A stretch of 48,783 bases of DNA from an uncultured cyanobacterium. GTDB taxonomy: Bacteria; Cyanobacteriota; Cyanobacteriia; Cyanobacteriales; Geitlerinemataceae. Positions 20,144-28,633 of this stretch are shown here, piece by piece. Every line of letters begins with the position of its first letter. The first letter of the stretch is position 1. The translations under genes were made by a program, and so were the position numbers. A model generated the notes under the pieces. The model did not search any database. It saw only the letters and a list, made by a program, of their open reading frames with translations, and was not told where the DNA came from. The stretch lies in the NCBI GenBank assembly GCA_937121005.1, contig CAKZKB010000529.1:1-48783 (forward strand), read 5' to 3'.

Positions 20144-20742
20144 ACCAACACCCCCATGCGAAAGGCTTTAGCAACCGCTTCTTCTCGGCGACTGCATCCC
20201 ATTTTCTCAAATATCCGTCCTAAATGAGTTTTAATCGTCGTCGGGGCGACGTTGTTGGCGATGGCAATTTGTTTGTTACTTTTCCCCTCAGCAACCGCTT
20301 TGAGGATGCGGAGTTCGGTACAAGAAAGAGCGCACTCTCCACAATCGCCACTGGGAAGCAAGAACCTCGACACCACCGGATCGATAAACCGATCGCCTCT
20401 CAAGGTTACGTCTACCGCTATTGATATCAGATTCATGCTCTTTTTGGTACAGTAGCTATCGGCTCCGGCTCGCAGTACCGACAGTAGGGTTTCCTCGTCG
20501 TCGTGAGTCGTCAGAGTGAGGATTTTCGGTGGGTTCGAGAGGTTTTTGAGCTCTCCTATCAACCACATTCCATCGCGATCGGGCAATTCTAGATCGACGA
20601 TTGCTAGCTGGAAATCGTGCCGCACAGCCAGTTCTAACGCGCCGACCGCCGCATCGCTCTCGGTAATATCGAGGTGAGGCAGCATGAAATTTAACCCGGC
20701 ACGGACAGATGGAGAATCGTCCACTACAAGAGCGTTAATCAT
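20140..20742 (-). CDS. NarL/FixJ-type response regulator with LuxR HTH
   Basis: Receiver VVDDSPSVR, LAIVDLELPDRDG, CTKKS; HTH CTELRILKAVAEGKSNKQIAIANNVAPTTIKTHLGRIFEKMG. Confidence 0.93.
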   Translation of the reverse strand: MINALVVDDSPSVRAGLNFMLPHLDITESDAAVGALELAVRHDFQLAIVDLELPDRDGMWLIGELKNLSNPPKILTLTTHDDEETLLSVLRAGADSYCTKKSMNLISIAVDVTLRGDRFIDPVVSRFLLPSGDCGECALSCTELRILKAVAEGKSNKQIAIANNVAPTTIKTHLGRIFEKMGCSRREEAVAKAFRMGVLV

Positions 20743-20852
20743 GTCTTTTGGCAGCCATTGGCTGAGTGATAGTTTTGGATTATAAACCTTTAATATTGGC
20801 TTTACATCTATATCTCGATCGAATTTACTCAGTCTAGAGATAGATTTCTCTT

Positions 20853-20985
20853 GAGTTCAGAATTCAGAGTTCAGAATTCAGAGTTCAGAGTTCAGAATTC
20901 GATCTACACAATAGCCCGGCCCCAAGTGTCACTTTGCTAAGATCCACCCCAACTCTGAACTCTGCACTCATAACTCTGAACTCAA
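20853..20985. repeat. Inverted heptad arrays flanking an AGTGTCACT core
   Basis: GAGTTCA/GAATTCA array 20853-20900, core at 20924-20935, TGAACTC array 20951-20985. Confidence 0.85.
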
Positions 20986-20991
20986 AGAGGT

Positions 20992-21030
20992 GGCCGATCG
21001 GCCGGGAATTGTGGCCGATCGGAGGACACC
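20992..21030 (+). promoter_or_regulatory. 39-bp regulatory element upstream of the VirB6-like gene
   Basis: GGCCGATCGGCCGGGAATTGTGGCCGATCGGAGGACACC; inverted match to 17309-17347; ~51 bp upstream of the ATG at 21082. Confidence 0.8.
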
Positions 21031-21081
21031 TATTTTGAGGCGATCGTTTCTAACCTCAAAGTAGCAGCTTTAACGATCGCC

Positions 21082-22194
21082 ATGTTTCTCCATCTCCTCG
21101 CCCAAATCGACCCCCAAGCCATTATCGACGGCGCGAGCGATAGCGCTCAATCCGTCTCCAATTCCTTCGGTGATGTCACCGAACTGGTACTTAACTCGCC
21201 TCTATATATGGCCATCGCTCGCATCGGTTCCGGGTTCGCCGCCGTGTTGGTGGCCATATGGGTGGTGATGTGGGGAAAGAGTGCGGCTCAAAACGATGCG
21301 GCCCCTCCACTAGAGAACCTGATGGTGCCGATCGTCCTGGTGGTGCTGCTATCCAATGGGGCGGCGCTGTTGAGCGAGTTTTCCCTTTCAGCAAGGCATC
21401 TGATCAACGAAACCAACCAGTTCGTCCTCGAGTACACTGCCAATGGCGTGGACTTGGCCCAAGCCTACGCCTCAGTCTCTCGCAACCAAGGCATGGAGAT
21501 GGCACTGGGGGAGATGATGCGCCAATGTGCCGATGGGGGATCCCCAGAAGAGCAGACGCAATGCTTGGAAGAACTGCGGATCCGAATCCGAGCCATGCCC
21601 GGATTCGAGCCACCGCCCGATGCCGAGGAGCGCATTCTCCAAGCTCAAATGCTAGTCGAGGAAGGTGGGGGGAACTGGGCAGAACAGATCGCTGCCGGAA
21701 CTCTCGCCAACGTTGGCAACATCATCGGGATTTTCGTCCAACACCTGCTCAGTGCCATGAGTATGGCCTTTCAGTGGATGGTGGAGTTGGTGATGTTGTT
21801 GGTATTTCTCTCCGGGCCCTTAGCGATCGGCGCATCTCTTCTCCCGGCCGGAGCCAAGCCCGTGTTCGCTTGGTTGGGTGGAATATGCGGCGCGGCCATG
21901 ACGAAGTTGAGCTTCAATATCATGGTGGGGCTGGCGGCCATGGTGGCGCTGCAAGCTCCAGCCAACGATCCCATGGTGTTTCTGTTAGTAATTGGAATTT
22001 TAGCTCCTCTCTTAGCAACGGTGATTTCCAGCTTCGGCGGGGCATCTATTTATGGCGCTCTAGCGGGCATTGCCTCTAATGTTTTCGGTATGGCTGTGGG
22101 TGGAGCGGGAGCGGCTGCTGGCAACATGAATAATTTCCAAAAGAGCGGTCGCCTCTATGGGAGTAGAAGTTCGATTTATCATGTTTTTGAATAG
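21082..22194 (+). CDS. VirB6/TrbL-like multi-TM T4SS protein
   Basis: 370 aa, multiple TM blocks separated by a periplasmic loop; MVELVMLLVFLSGPLAIGASLLP...GGICGAAMTKLSFNIMVG. Confidence 0.7.
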   Translation: MFLHLLAQIDPQAIIDGASDSAQSVSNSFGDVTELVLNSPLYMAIARIGSGFAAVLVAIWVVMWGKSAAQNDAAPPLENLMVPIVLVVLLSNGAALLSEFSLSARHLINETNQFVLEYTANGVDLAQAYASVSRNQGMEMALGEMMRQCADGGSPEEQTQCLEELRIRIRAMPGFEPPPDAEERILQAQMLVEEGGGNWAEQIAAGTLANVGNIIGIFVQHLLSAMSMAFQWMVELVMLLVFLSGPLAIGASLLPAGAKPVFAWLGGICGAAMTKLSFNIMVGLAAMVALQAPANDPMVFLLVIGILAPLLATVISSFGGASIYGALAGIASNVFGMAVGGAGAAAGNMNNFQKSGRLYGSRSSIYHVFE

Positions 22195-22196
22195 GT

Positions 22197-22622
22197 ATGA
22201 CTTCGCATTTAACTTCTTGGCTTCAAGGAACGAACGCCCCTGACTGGGATGCGATCTCGTCTCCCTCTCACTTTAGAGGTGGCAATAGCGTACAGCGTTG
22301 CAAGCGCCTAAATTTGGCTAGCACAGAGCATCGCTTGGCTTTGTTAGTCGCTCTTCAGCCCGCGATTCTCCAGGGGAGACGCTACGCAAACGAGCCGGGC
22401 AAAATGGATATCTGGGTACAAGTCCGTCCCACTAATGGATGCGAGTGTTTGCCTTACGATTTACAGTTAGCGATCCTCGATGAGGCTAGCGAAACGGTGA
22501 TGCAGGCCATCGCTCGCGAAAGCAAAAACATTCAGTTTGAATTTAGCGGCACATTGGGAGAACACTTTAGCATCCGAGTCGCTTTTGGAGATTTTAGCTT
22601 GACAGAAACCTTTGTTGTTTAG
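22197..22622 (+). CDS. DUF1822-like protein, short form
   Basis: C-terminal pattern MDIWVQVRPTNGCECLPYDLQLAILDEASE...FEFSGTLGEHFSIRVAFGDFSLTETFVV resembles DUF1822 C-termini. Confidence 0.6.
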   Translation: MTSHLTSWLQGTNAPDWDAISSPSHFRGGNSVQRCKRLNLASTEHRLALLVALQPAILQGRRYANEPGKMDIWVQVRPTNGCECLPYDLQLAILDEASETVMQAIARESKNIQFEFSGTLGEHFSIRVAFGDFSLTETFVV

Positions 22623-22746
22623 CGGGGCTTCTCGTACCGATCTAGCATTTGTCGAGCGATCTCCTGGGGCGATTTTTTTATTTTTATAAATGAATAAATA
22701 TTCACTTATTCTAACACATTAGTTGTACCAATCGCACAATTTTTAC

Positions 22747-23355
22747 CTACCAGCGATCGTACCATCCCTTGCAATGAATACATTGCTCCATTAGTGCTAC
22801 GCGCATTTTACCGCAATGGGGGCAAAGCCCCGCATCCCACCGTTCCTGTTTCGATCGCTTTTCCTTTAGCTTGCTGAGCCGTCTTCGTTCGTAGCAGTCA
22901 CGATATCCCTGGAAGTCGGAAACCAACTCTTTAGGCGCGTACCAGAGCATGAATCCCAAGCCGGCGATCGCTCCCAAGTCCATCAATAAAGGGGAAGGAA
23001 TCTCTAACCTAATATGGAAATAAAGGATCGCGATCGCTACGATAAAACCTAACAGAAGTAGTTGAGCTCCTCGAATATTTTCGTCGTCATGCTTGACACC
23101 ATACCGATACCTAATTTCTAGAGAAATTCCAACGGCAATGCCCCCGGAAAAAACGAAAGCAAGAACGTAGCCAATAAAAAGGTGAGAAACCCATTGCATA
23201 AAGGGAATTACAGCATTGTCAAAAATAACAATTAATACATTACAGATTGGATTTAGCGAACAATGATTTACTAAACCTCCTATAATACTATGCAGAAAAA
23301 TTGCCCCTAAAACAAGCAACCCGATCCGAAAACAGAAGTTAATCGCAGATTTCAT
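22747..23355 (-). CDS. Multi-TM protein with C-terminal double CxxC zinc ribbon
   Basis: CPHCGKMRVALMEQCIHCKGWYDRW after several TM segments. Confidence 0.65.
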   Translation of the reverse strand: MKSAINFCFRIGLLVLGAIFLHSIIGGLVNHCSLNPICNVLIVIFDNAVIPFMQWVSHLFIGYVLAFVFSGGIAVGISLEIRYRYGVKHDDENIRGAQLLLLGFIVAIAILYFHIRLEIPSPLLMDLGAIAGLGFMLWYAPKELVSDFQGYRDCYERRRLSKLKEKRSKQERWDAGLCPHCGKMRVALMEQCIHCKGWYDRW

Positions 23356-23413
23356 GTTTTCTCCTATTTAATGGATTCATAAAATCTCTATTAAGCATAA
23401 CACCTTCTCCTTT

Positions 23414-23944
23414 TTAAGCACCTACAATGACAAAGAAAGCCACAGAAATGACTAGAGTCCAGAAAAACACAGTTCCTCGCCCTCCTCTTGCACCGGGATT
23501 TAAAAGAACCGCCGTGTCAAAAAGTGCATATACTGCTGTTAATGAAACTACAGTTGCTCCAGCCAAAAAGAAAGGATGAGAGTAAGAGATACTATACTGT
23601 CCGATCGCACAGCGCACAACTGAAACGCACCCTCGAATAGCGGAGTATAGAAACACGCCACAACCAAACGCACAGGCATAAACTATTCCTAGTATGACTG
23701 GTGCTGACATTAAGTCATCTTTTTCAGAATCGTCCCTATCCATTACAAACTCATCGACAATACTTGCGGCAATTAAAGATAATATAGCGATGGCTTTCAG
23801 CAACACAATTGATACTGTCAGCCAAAATAAAGGCAATAGCGTACTGGCAATAGTGCTGATACTGACAAATATTGTCAGACCTAACAAAAAATACAGGATT
23901 TTGCTAATAAACGACCAATTGTCTTTACAAACTTTGATAAGCAT
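23414..23944 (-). CDS. Multi-TM membrane protein
   Basis: 176 aa, several hydrophobic segments, same strand as neighbours. Confidence 0.55.
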   Translation of the reverse strand: MLIKVCKDNWSFISKILYFLLGLTIFVSISTIASTLLPLFWLTVSIVLLKAIAILSLIAASIVDEFVMDRDDSEKDDLMSAPVILGIVYACAFGCGVFLYSAIRGCVSVVRCAIGQYSISYSHPFFLAGATVVSLTAVYALFDTAVLLNPGARGGRGTVFFWTLVISVAFFVIVGA

Positions 23945-23951
23945 GACAGCA

Positions 23952-24380
23952 TTAAAAGTAAATGGTCATTAAGCGATCGCAGACGGAGAAAATCCCAAAG
24001 GCTAACAATAACAACCAGATCGCCCCCTCGAAAATTCTGCATCCCTCACGCCAATAAAATACCAGAGCGAAAATTGTAGAAACAGAATGCGAAATTGCCA
24101 TCACTCCTATGACAAACAAACAAAGCTGTGTTGCCACCTCTTCTCGAGCGATCGCCCAAGCAAGACAAACGAGGACGATCGTACCAAATGAGTTTAATGC
24201 TCGATACTGGCGACAGGGCATACTATCAGAAAAAGCCCCCGCAGGGGCATGATAATCGATGGGGTGCGTATCCGCCGTTTGTGGATACAACACCCCAATC
24301 CTAACATAAATCGAGCGATCGCGATCGTTCTCGATTGAGAAGTTTCTCGAATAACTGCACGGCACGATCGCCCCCGTCAT
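23952..24380 (-). CDS. Membrane protein (true start probably internal)
   Basis: Hydrophobic C-terminal two thirds; first ~50 codons overlap the upstream gene. Confidence 0.4.
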   Translation of the reverse strand: MTGAIVPCSYSRNFSIENDRDRSIYVRIGVLYPQTADTHPIDYHAPAGAFSDSMPCRQYRALNSFGTIVLVCLAWAIAREEVATQLCLFVIGVMAISHSVSTIFALVFYWREGCRIFEGAIWLLLLAFGIFSVCDRLMTIYF

Positions 24381-24840
24381 CGCGCAACTTCTGGCGAAGC
24401 TCTAGCTTGTCTTTGCTGCTGAATTCCGACCACAAATCAGCAACACTTTCAACCGTTGCATCGACAATTTCTCGCACTTTCAGTTCGTCTTCTTCTAAGA
24501 ATTTCAGAAACAAAAACTGCAATGATGCTAAAGTTTCGAGACTCAGGCGATCGAGTTGCTTTAGAAGTTCGACAAATTTCCCATCGAACAACGGCTTTCG
24601 ATAGTAACCCCAATCGTCATGCAAGGGAATGGCATCGCTAACTCGGTACAACGTTAAGTTGCGATCGGCGATCTCGAAGACTCGCAGCGTCTCTGAAATT
24701 CCGGAAACCAGCAATCGCAAACATTCGTGACGGCGATTTAAACGCTCTAAACGATTGCCGTAAACTTCAGCAATATCTAGCAGAATTTCTTTGTCTTTTC
24801 TAAAAAGACATTCAATTTCAGAAAGCATTTTTAGAGTCAT
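24301..24840 (-). CDS. Hypothetical alpha-helical protein, paralog of the next gene
   Basis: ATG at 24840 MTLKMLSEIECLFRKDKEILLDIAEVYGNRLERL; similar to 24879-25292 product. Confidence 0.6.
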   Translation of the reverse strand: MTLKMLSEIECLFRKDKEILLDIAEVYGNRLERLNRRHECLRLLVSGISETLRVFEIADRNLTLYRVSDAIPLHDDWGYYRKPLFDGKFVELLKQLDRLSLETLASLQFLFLKFLEEDELKVREIVDATVESVADLWSEFSSKDKLELRQKLRDDGGDRAVQLFEKLLNRERSRSLDLC

Positions 24841-24878
24841 TTTATTGATAGGGCGATCGTAGAGACCGCCCGATAGAT

Positions 24879-25292
24879 TTACCGACGAGAAGGCTTTTTC
24901 TCCTGGGGACAATAGCCGTTCTGCTCTTCGACCAAGAACGACAAAATCTCCGACAAAGCAGGCAAACTGAGTTCGTTTAGCATACCGAGCAGTTTCTCGA
25001 TAGCAGGGTTGCGATCGGTAACATCTCGTTTCCAATCAATCCCCAACTGTACGATCGCCCATTCCAGGTTGTACTCGTCGTCCGAATCCGGATCCAAACC
25101 ACCAAATTCGCGCTCCATCTTTTCCACTTCTCGAATAAGGTATCCGATGGCTAAATGCAGGAACCACAGAAAATCGCGGCGACGATCGGAAGGCAAGTTT
25201 TCTAAGCGACTACCAAATTCGTCGCCAATGTCTTCGAGAATGTCACGATCGCGATCGGATAGTTTTTGTAATTCTTTAATTGCATTAGACAT
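24879..25292 (-). CDS. Hypothetical alpha-helical protein, paralog of the previous gene
   Basis: MSNAIKELQKLSDRDRDILEDIGDEFGSRLENL...LPALSEILSFLVEEQ. Confidence 0.6.
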   Translation of the reverse strand: MSNAIKELQKLSDRDRDILEDIGDEFGSRLENLPSDRRRDFLWFLHLAIGYLIREVEKMEREFGGLDPDSDDEYNLEWAIVQLGIDWKRDVTDRNPAIEKLLGMLNELSLPALSEILSFLVEEQNGYCPQEKKPSRR

Positions 25293-25404
25293 GATGTTCT
25301 CCTTTCCAAGTCAATTTGTTGACACTCGAAAAACGAGCGTCCTCGCGCATCAAGTCGAATGCCGATTGACACTTTATTCGGCATTCGGACTCCCTCAGCT
25401 AATC

Positions 25405-25656
25405 TCAGCTAATATGCCTCCACTGTTTGTCTGAGACTGGGTTCCGAGGGACGCTTTCGCAGGTTGTAGCCCCATCGTACTCTACGGAGAAGTAAACGTA
25501 CTTCTCTGTCCAGAGGCGGAGTGGTTTTGCTTCTCCGCCGTAGTCATCGTCAAACTTATCGTCCATTTCTTTTTCAGAGATAGACGAGAACTCTACCGCA
25601 GAAGTATCCTTGTTCTTTTTCATCTCTTGATTGATTTTTTGTCGCCACGTTTTCAT
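25405..25656 (-). CDS. Small hypothetical protein
   Basis: ATG at 25656 (MKTWRQKINQEMKK) preceded by TAGGAGGAAAAA. Confidence 0.55.
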   Translation of the reverse strand: MKTWRQKINQEMKKNKDTSAVEFSSISEKEMDDKFDDDYGGEAKPLRLWTEKYVYFSVEYDGATTCESVPRNPVSDKQWRHIS

Positions 25657-25744
25657 TGTTTTTCCTCCTAAATTAGATTCTACAGAAAAATGCGCGATAG
25701 CGCGAACACAGTCATTTTTCACTAGCAACTTGTCAATCCTTGCC

Positions 25745-26929
25745 CTAATAACAAACTGATGGAACTGATTTGCGATGACAGTGAAGGCAGCGATACCCGT
25801 TCTCGCTTTGTAAAATCAGGGTCGATCCGCAACGTTTGCATCCTTCAACAGGATCGAAATCCGCTTTAAGGGTTGAAGCCTGCAAGCAATCTCCCAAAAC
25901 ATTCAAGAGGTTTTCAGATGCTTCTGGAGGATAGCCATCGCGATAAATGGCAATACAATCTCGTTGGAGCTCTTGCCAAAACTCTCGCCACAAATCGACA
26001 GGAATCGAAGGCGGGCGCTGCAAACAAACTTCACCTGCCAGCGAACCCGATTGACAATGACTGCCCAGGGGGCCGATCGCGGCTAGCAAATCGTTAATCT
26101 GTGTCTCAATAGAGCGCGATCGGTACGTCCAACCATCACCATTATCGACTTCCTTGCCATTAGCGATCGCCTCGAACTCCGCCAACAAGAATTGGGCAAA
26201 CCCTTCTAGCTGCTTTGGAGAGATTCCCCGATAGCACTCGATGGGATATTCAATTTCAAATGCAGCTTCAACAGAGTTCATTTCAGTACAGCGATCGTAT
26301 CGCTCTTGCTTGGAAGTAAGGAGCGTTATTGCATCCCAGGCTTCAGTTCGTGCAATGGCAATTTCAGTCGCCAGGGTTTCGATATGTTCAAAAGTGTACT
26401 GTGCTGCTGCGACAACTCCCCAAGCACGGGCATATTGGGCAAACTGTTGGCGCTGAACGTATTTCCTTGGGTACTGGCTTGCTGGAAAACTACGGTTGTA
26501 CGACACAGCTTCAGCCAACTTCTCGATATTGTAAGCAACTGGAAGAGGTTCGCCGATATCGGCAACGATCGTAACCCCCATCGCCTTGATATCGTACTTC
26601 TTCTTCGTTGCTTCGGATTCATTGATAAATCGATGGGCCAGGGCAGGCTCCCACCGCCAACACCACCGGCCGCCAATCCATCCGAGGTACTGGCCGCGAT
26701 CGTTGTGCAAGCAATACAGTTCCTCGTACTCTTGCACGACTGCCGCCGAACCACCAACAAGTTGAGCAATGGCATCGGAGGCTTGACGACTGGAATCGTA
26801 GGTCGTTGCCTGGGTAATGTCGTCAGTCCATGCCGTCGTCGTTCCCCGACTAAGGTGGGTCTCAACCAACAAATAACAGCGATCGCGATCGAGGAAACAA
26901 TCGTTTTTGATGCGGTATTTAAGTGCCAT
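25745..26929 (-). CDS. Hypothetical protein with C-terminal zinc ribbon
   Basis: 394 aa; CKRCGSTLILQSENGYRCLHCHRKSVP. Confidence 0.6.
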   Translation of the reverse strand: MALKYRIKNDCFLDRDRCYLLVETHLSRGTTTAWTDDITQATTYDSSRQASDAIAQLVGGSAAVVQEYEELYCLHNDRGQYLGWIGGRWCWRWEPALAHRFINESEATKKKYDIKAMGVTIVADIGEPLPVAYNIEKLAEAVSYNRSFPASQYPRKYVQRQQFAQYARAWGVVAAAQYTFEHIETLATEIAIARTEAWDAITLLTSKQERYDRCTEMNSVEAAFEIEYPIECYRGISPKQLEGFAQFLLAEFEAIANGKEVDNGDGWTYRSRSIETQINDLLAAIGPLGSHCQSGSLAGEVCLQRPPSIPVDLWREFWQELQRDCIAIYRDGYPPEASENLLNVLGDCLQASTLKADFDPVEGCKRCGSTLILQSENGYRCLHCHRKSVPSVCY

Positions 26930-26954
26930 GATTAGCTCCTAATTTTACAAAATG

Positions 26955-27413
26955 TCAGTTGGACGCGGACATTGCAGCGATACGGGCTTCGATCGCTTTC
27001 CTTGTCGTCGGCGACCACTTCGGCCCCGAAACGCGCACGAACTCTCGCAGGCGGCGGGGGTCGAGTTCGTTGGGTGCGGGGCGATCGTCTGAGTGGTAGA
27101 AATCGACATCGAACGAGACTCGATGCCATTCTTCGCGATCGCGATTGTAGGGATGGCCCTTAGCAACATCCCACTTCTCCCAATACTCGAAATACTCGAT
27201 CTGGCGAGGATTGAGTTGGAAATGGCAGCAAATTCGAGGCAGCAAATCTTCAAATGCGTTACAGATACTCATCCCTGGATTGTCAGGAAGTTCGGTGACG
27301 ACAACAACGGCAAGTTCGTTGGGATGGCAGTGAATTTTAATTCCGCAATGCGCCTCTATGCGGTTGGCACTGACGCGGAAGGGAAAGGGCGAAACGGTTG
27401 TGGGGTCTGGCAT
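26955..27413 (-). CDS. Hypothetical protein
   Basis: 152 aa ORF; protein-like composition, collinear with neighbours. Confidence 0.5.
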   Translation of the reverse strand: MPDPTTVSPFPFRVSANRIEAHCGIKIHCHPNELAVVVVTELPDNPGMSICNAFEDLLPRICCHFQLNPRQIEYFEYWEKWDVAKGHPYNRDREEWHRVSFDVDFYHSDDRPAPNELDPRRLREFVRVSGPKWSPTTRKAIEARIAAMSASN

Positions 27414-27422
27414 GACTTTCTC

Positions 27423-27611
27423 CTATCGATCGACAATTACTTTGAAATGCAATTCTCGAGTCAGCGCTGCGGAGCTTCCGTTTTCAATACACAAGCGGCA
27501 ACCTTTAGCGGCTAAAACTCGATACGTTACGTTAACCGACCCATCGAAAGGATTTTGCTTTCGATCGACCTCTTCAATGGTGTAATGCTCCTTCGTTTCT
27601 GCTTCAGACAT
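27423..27611 (-). CDS. Small hypothetical protein
   Basis: 62 aa MSEAETKEHYTIEEVDRKQNPFDGSVNVTYRVLAAKGCRLC; RBS TAGGAGGTAATT. Confidence 0.5.
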   Translation of the reverse strand: MSEAETKEHYTIEEVDRKQNPFDGSVNVTYRVLAAKGCRLCIENGSSAALTRELHFKVIVDR

Positions 27612-27671
27612 AATTACCTCCTAAACCTTTCACAATCCGCGCCGCGAAAGCGGCGCAATAGACAGACTCTA

Positions 27672-28094
27672 TCACCACAGAGTCAGCACCATTTGACCCG
27701 CGTTTTCTAATCGTTGTCGGCGGTTTCTCTTGGCAGTTTGAGCGTGCATTTTTGCATCGTAACGAAGGTGACAAGCCGAACACATTGCCTCGAGTTCCGC
27801 ATTCGGGTTTTCCGGGTCGTGGTTGAGGTGAGCGACGCTCATCGTCCAACGATGGGGATGGCTCTTTTTCTCCTCGTAGTCAGGACAGTCTCGCGCTAGT
27901 TCTAGCCACTCGGCGATTGTTATTCCTTGCAGCCGACATTGACGACCGCAGCGCTGGCATTTCCAGTCGGCTTCTCTCTTTACATTCAGGGCGATTTCTT
28001 CCCAGTTATCCGGGTATCGCTCTCGTTCCATCGGCATAAAATGTTTCCTAAATCTCGTGACCTTTTGCTTCAATCTCAGTGCAAATTTTCGCAC
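27672..28094 (-). CDS. HNH endonuclease-like protein
   Basis: CQRCGRQC...MSVAHLNHDPENPNAELEAMCSACHLRYD matches the HNH layout. Confidence 0.8.
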   Translation of the reverse strand: MRKFALRLKQKVTRFRKHFMPMERERYPDNWEEIALNVKREADWKCQRCGRQCRLQGITIAEWLELARDCPDYEEKKSHPHRWTMSVAHLNHDPENPNAELEAMCSACHLRYDAKMHAQTAKRNRRQRLENAGQMVLTLW

Positions 28095-28281
28095 CGCGAT
28101 CGCCCCCTTGCAAAATATCCATAGCAGCCAAAAACTCTTGGGCGCTACAAGACATTATTTCGACAAACTTTTTGAGGTTTCCTCGTTCGGAGTAGTAGTC
28201 CCACATTTTTTGAGTGAGATCGGTTGATGTTCCTCGTTCGATGAAAAAACTAATCAGTCTCTCTTTAACAGTAGATTCCAT
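28048..28281 (-). CDS. Small hypothetical protein
   Basis: 77 aa with TAGGAG-like RBS upstream. Confidence 0.4.
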   Translation of the reverse strand: MESTVKERLISFFIERGTSTDLTQKMWDYYSERGNLKKFVEIMSCSAQEFLAAMDILQGGDRGAKICTEIEAKGHEI

Positions 28282-28330
28282 GTTTCAATCTCCTAATTTA
28301 ACTCGCGAGTTTTGCCGCGCAAGCGGCACG

Positions 28331-28633
28331 TTAACGACGACTCTTCCAAAACAGATTCGCTTCAATAAGCCCTCCAAAAATAAAAGCGAGGATGAGGACA
28401 ATCGAGAACCAGATGGGAGGCTTAGTAATGCAAAGAAAAACGACAAGAAGCATGACAATCCTAGATATCATTTTATCACCTTTAGGGGGCAGTAAAAAAC
28501 AAAAAGGGCGCGGCATCCTGCACAGACTGGGGATGGATTCGAGGTCTTTGGTTAAGTAGAATAGCCCCAATTCTCTCCCTAGTGTGAGGATGTAGATAGC
28601 CGCGATCGCGGCAAGTTTGCTACGCAGCTTCAT
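28331..28633 (-). CDS. Small membrane protein
   Basis: 100 aa, two hydrophobic segments; ATGA overlap with the downstream end of the ATPase gene. Confidence 0.5.
   Translation of the reverse strand: MKLRSKLAAIAAIYILTLGRELGLFYLTKDLESIPSLCRMPRPFCFLLPPKGDKMISRIVMLLVVFLCITKPPIWFSIVLILAFIFGGLIEANLFWKSRR

Noticed and set aside
21258-22079. 273-aa plus ORF overlapping the VirB6-like gene
   Set aside because: Out of frame with the hydrophobic VirB6-like product; R/S/G-rich noise peptide with no conserved motif.
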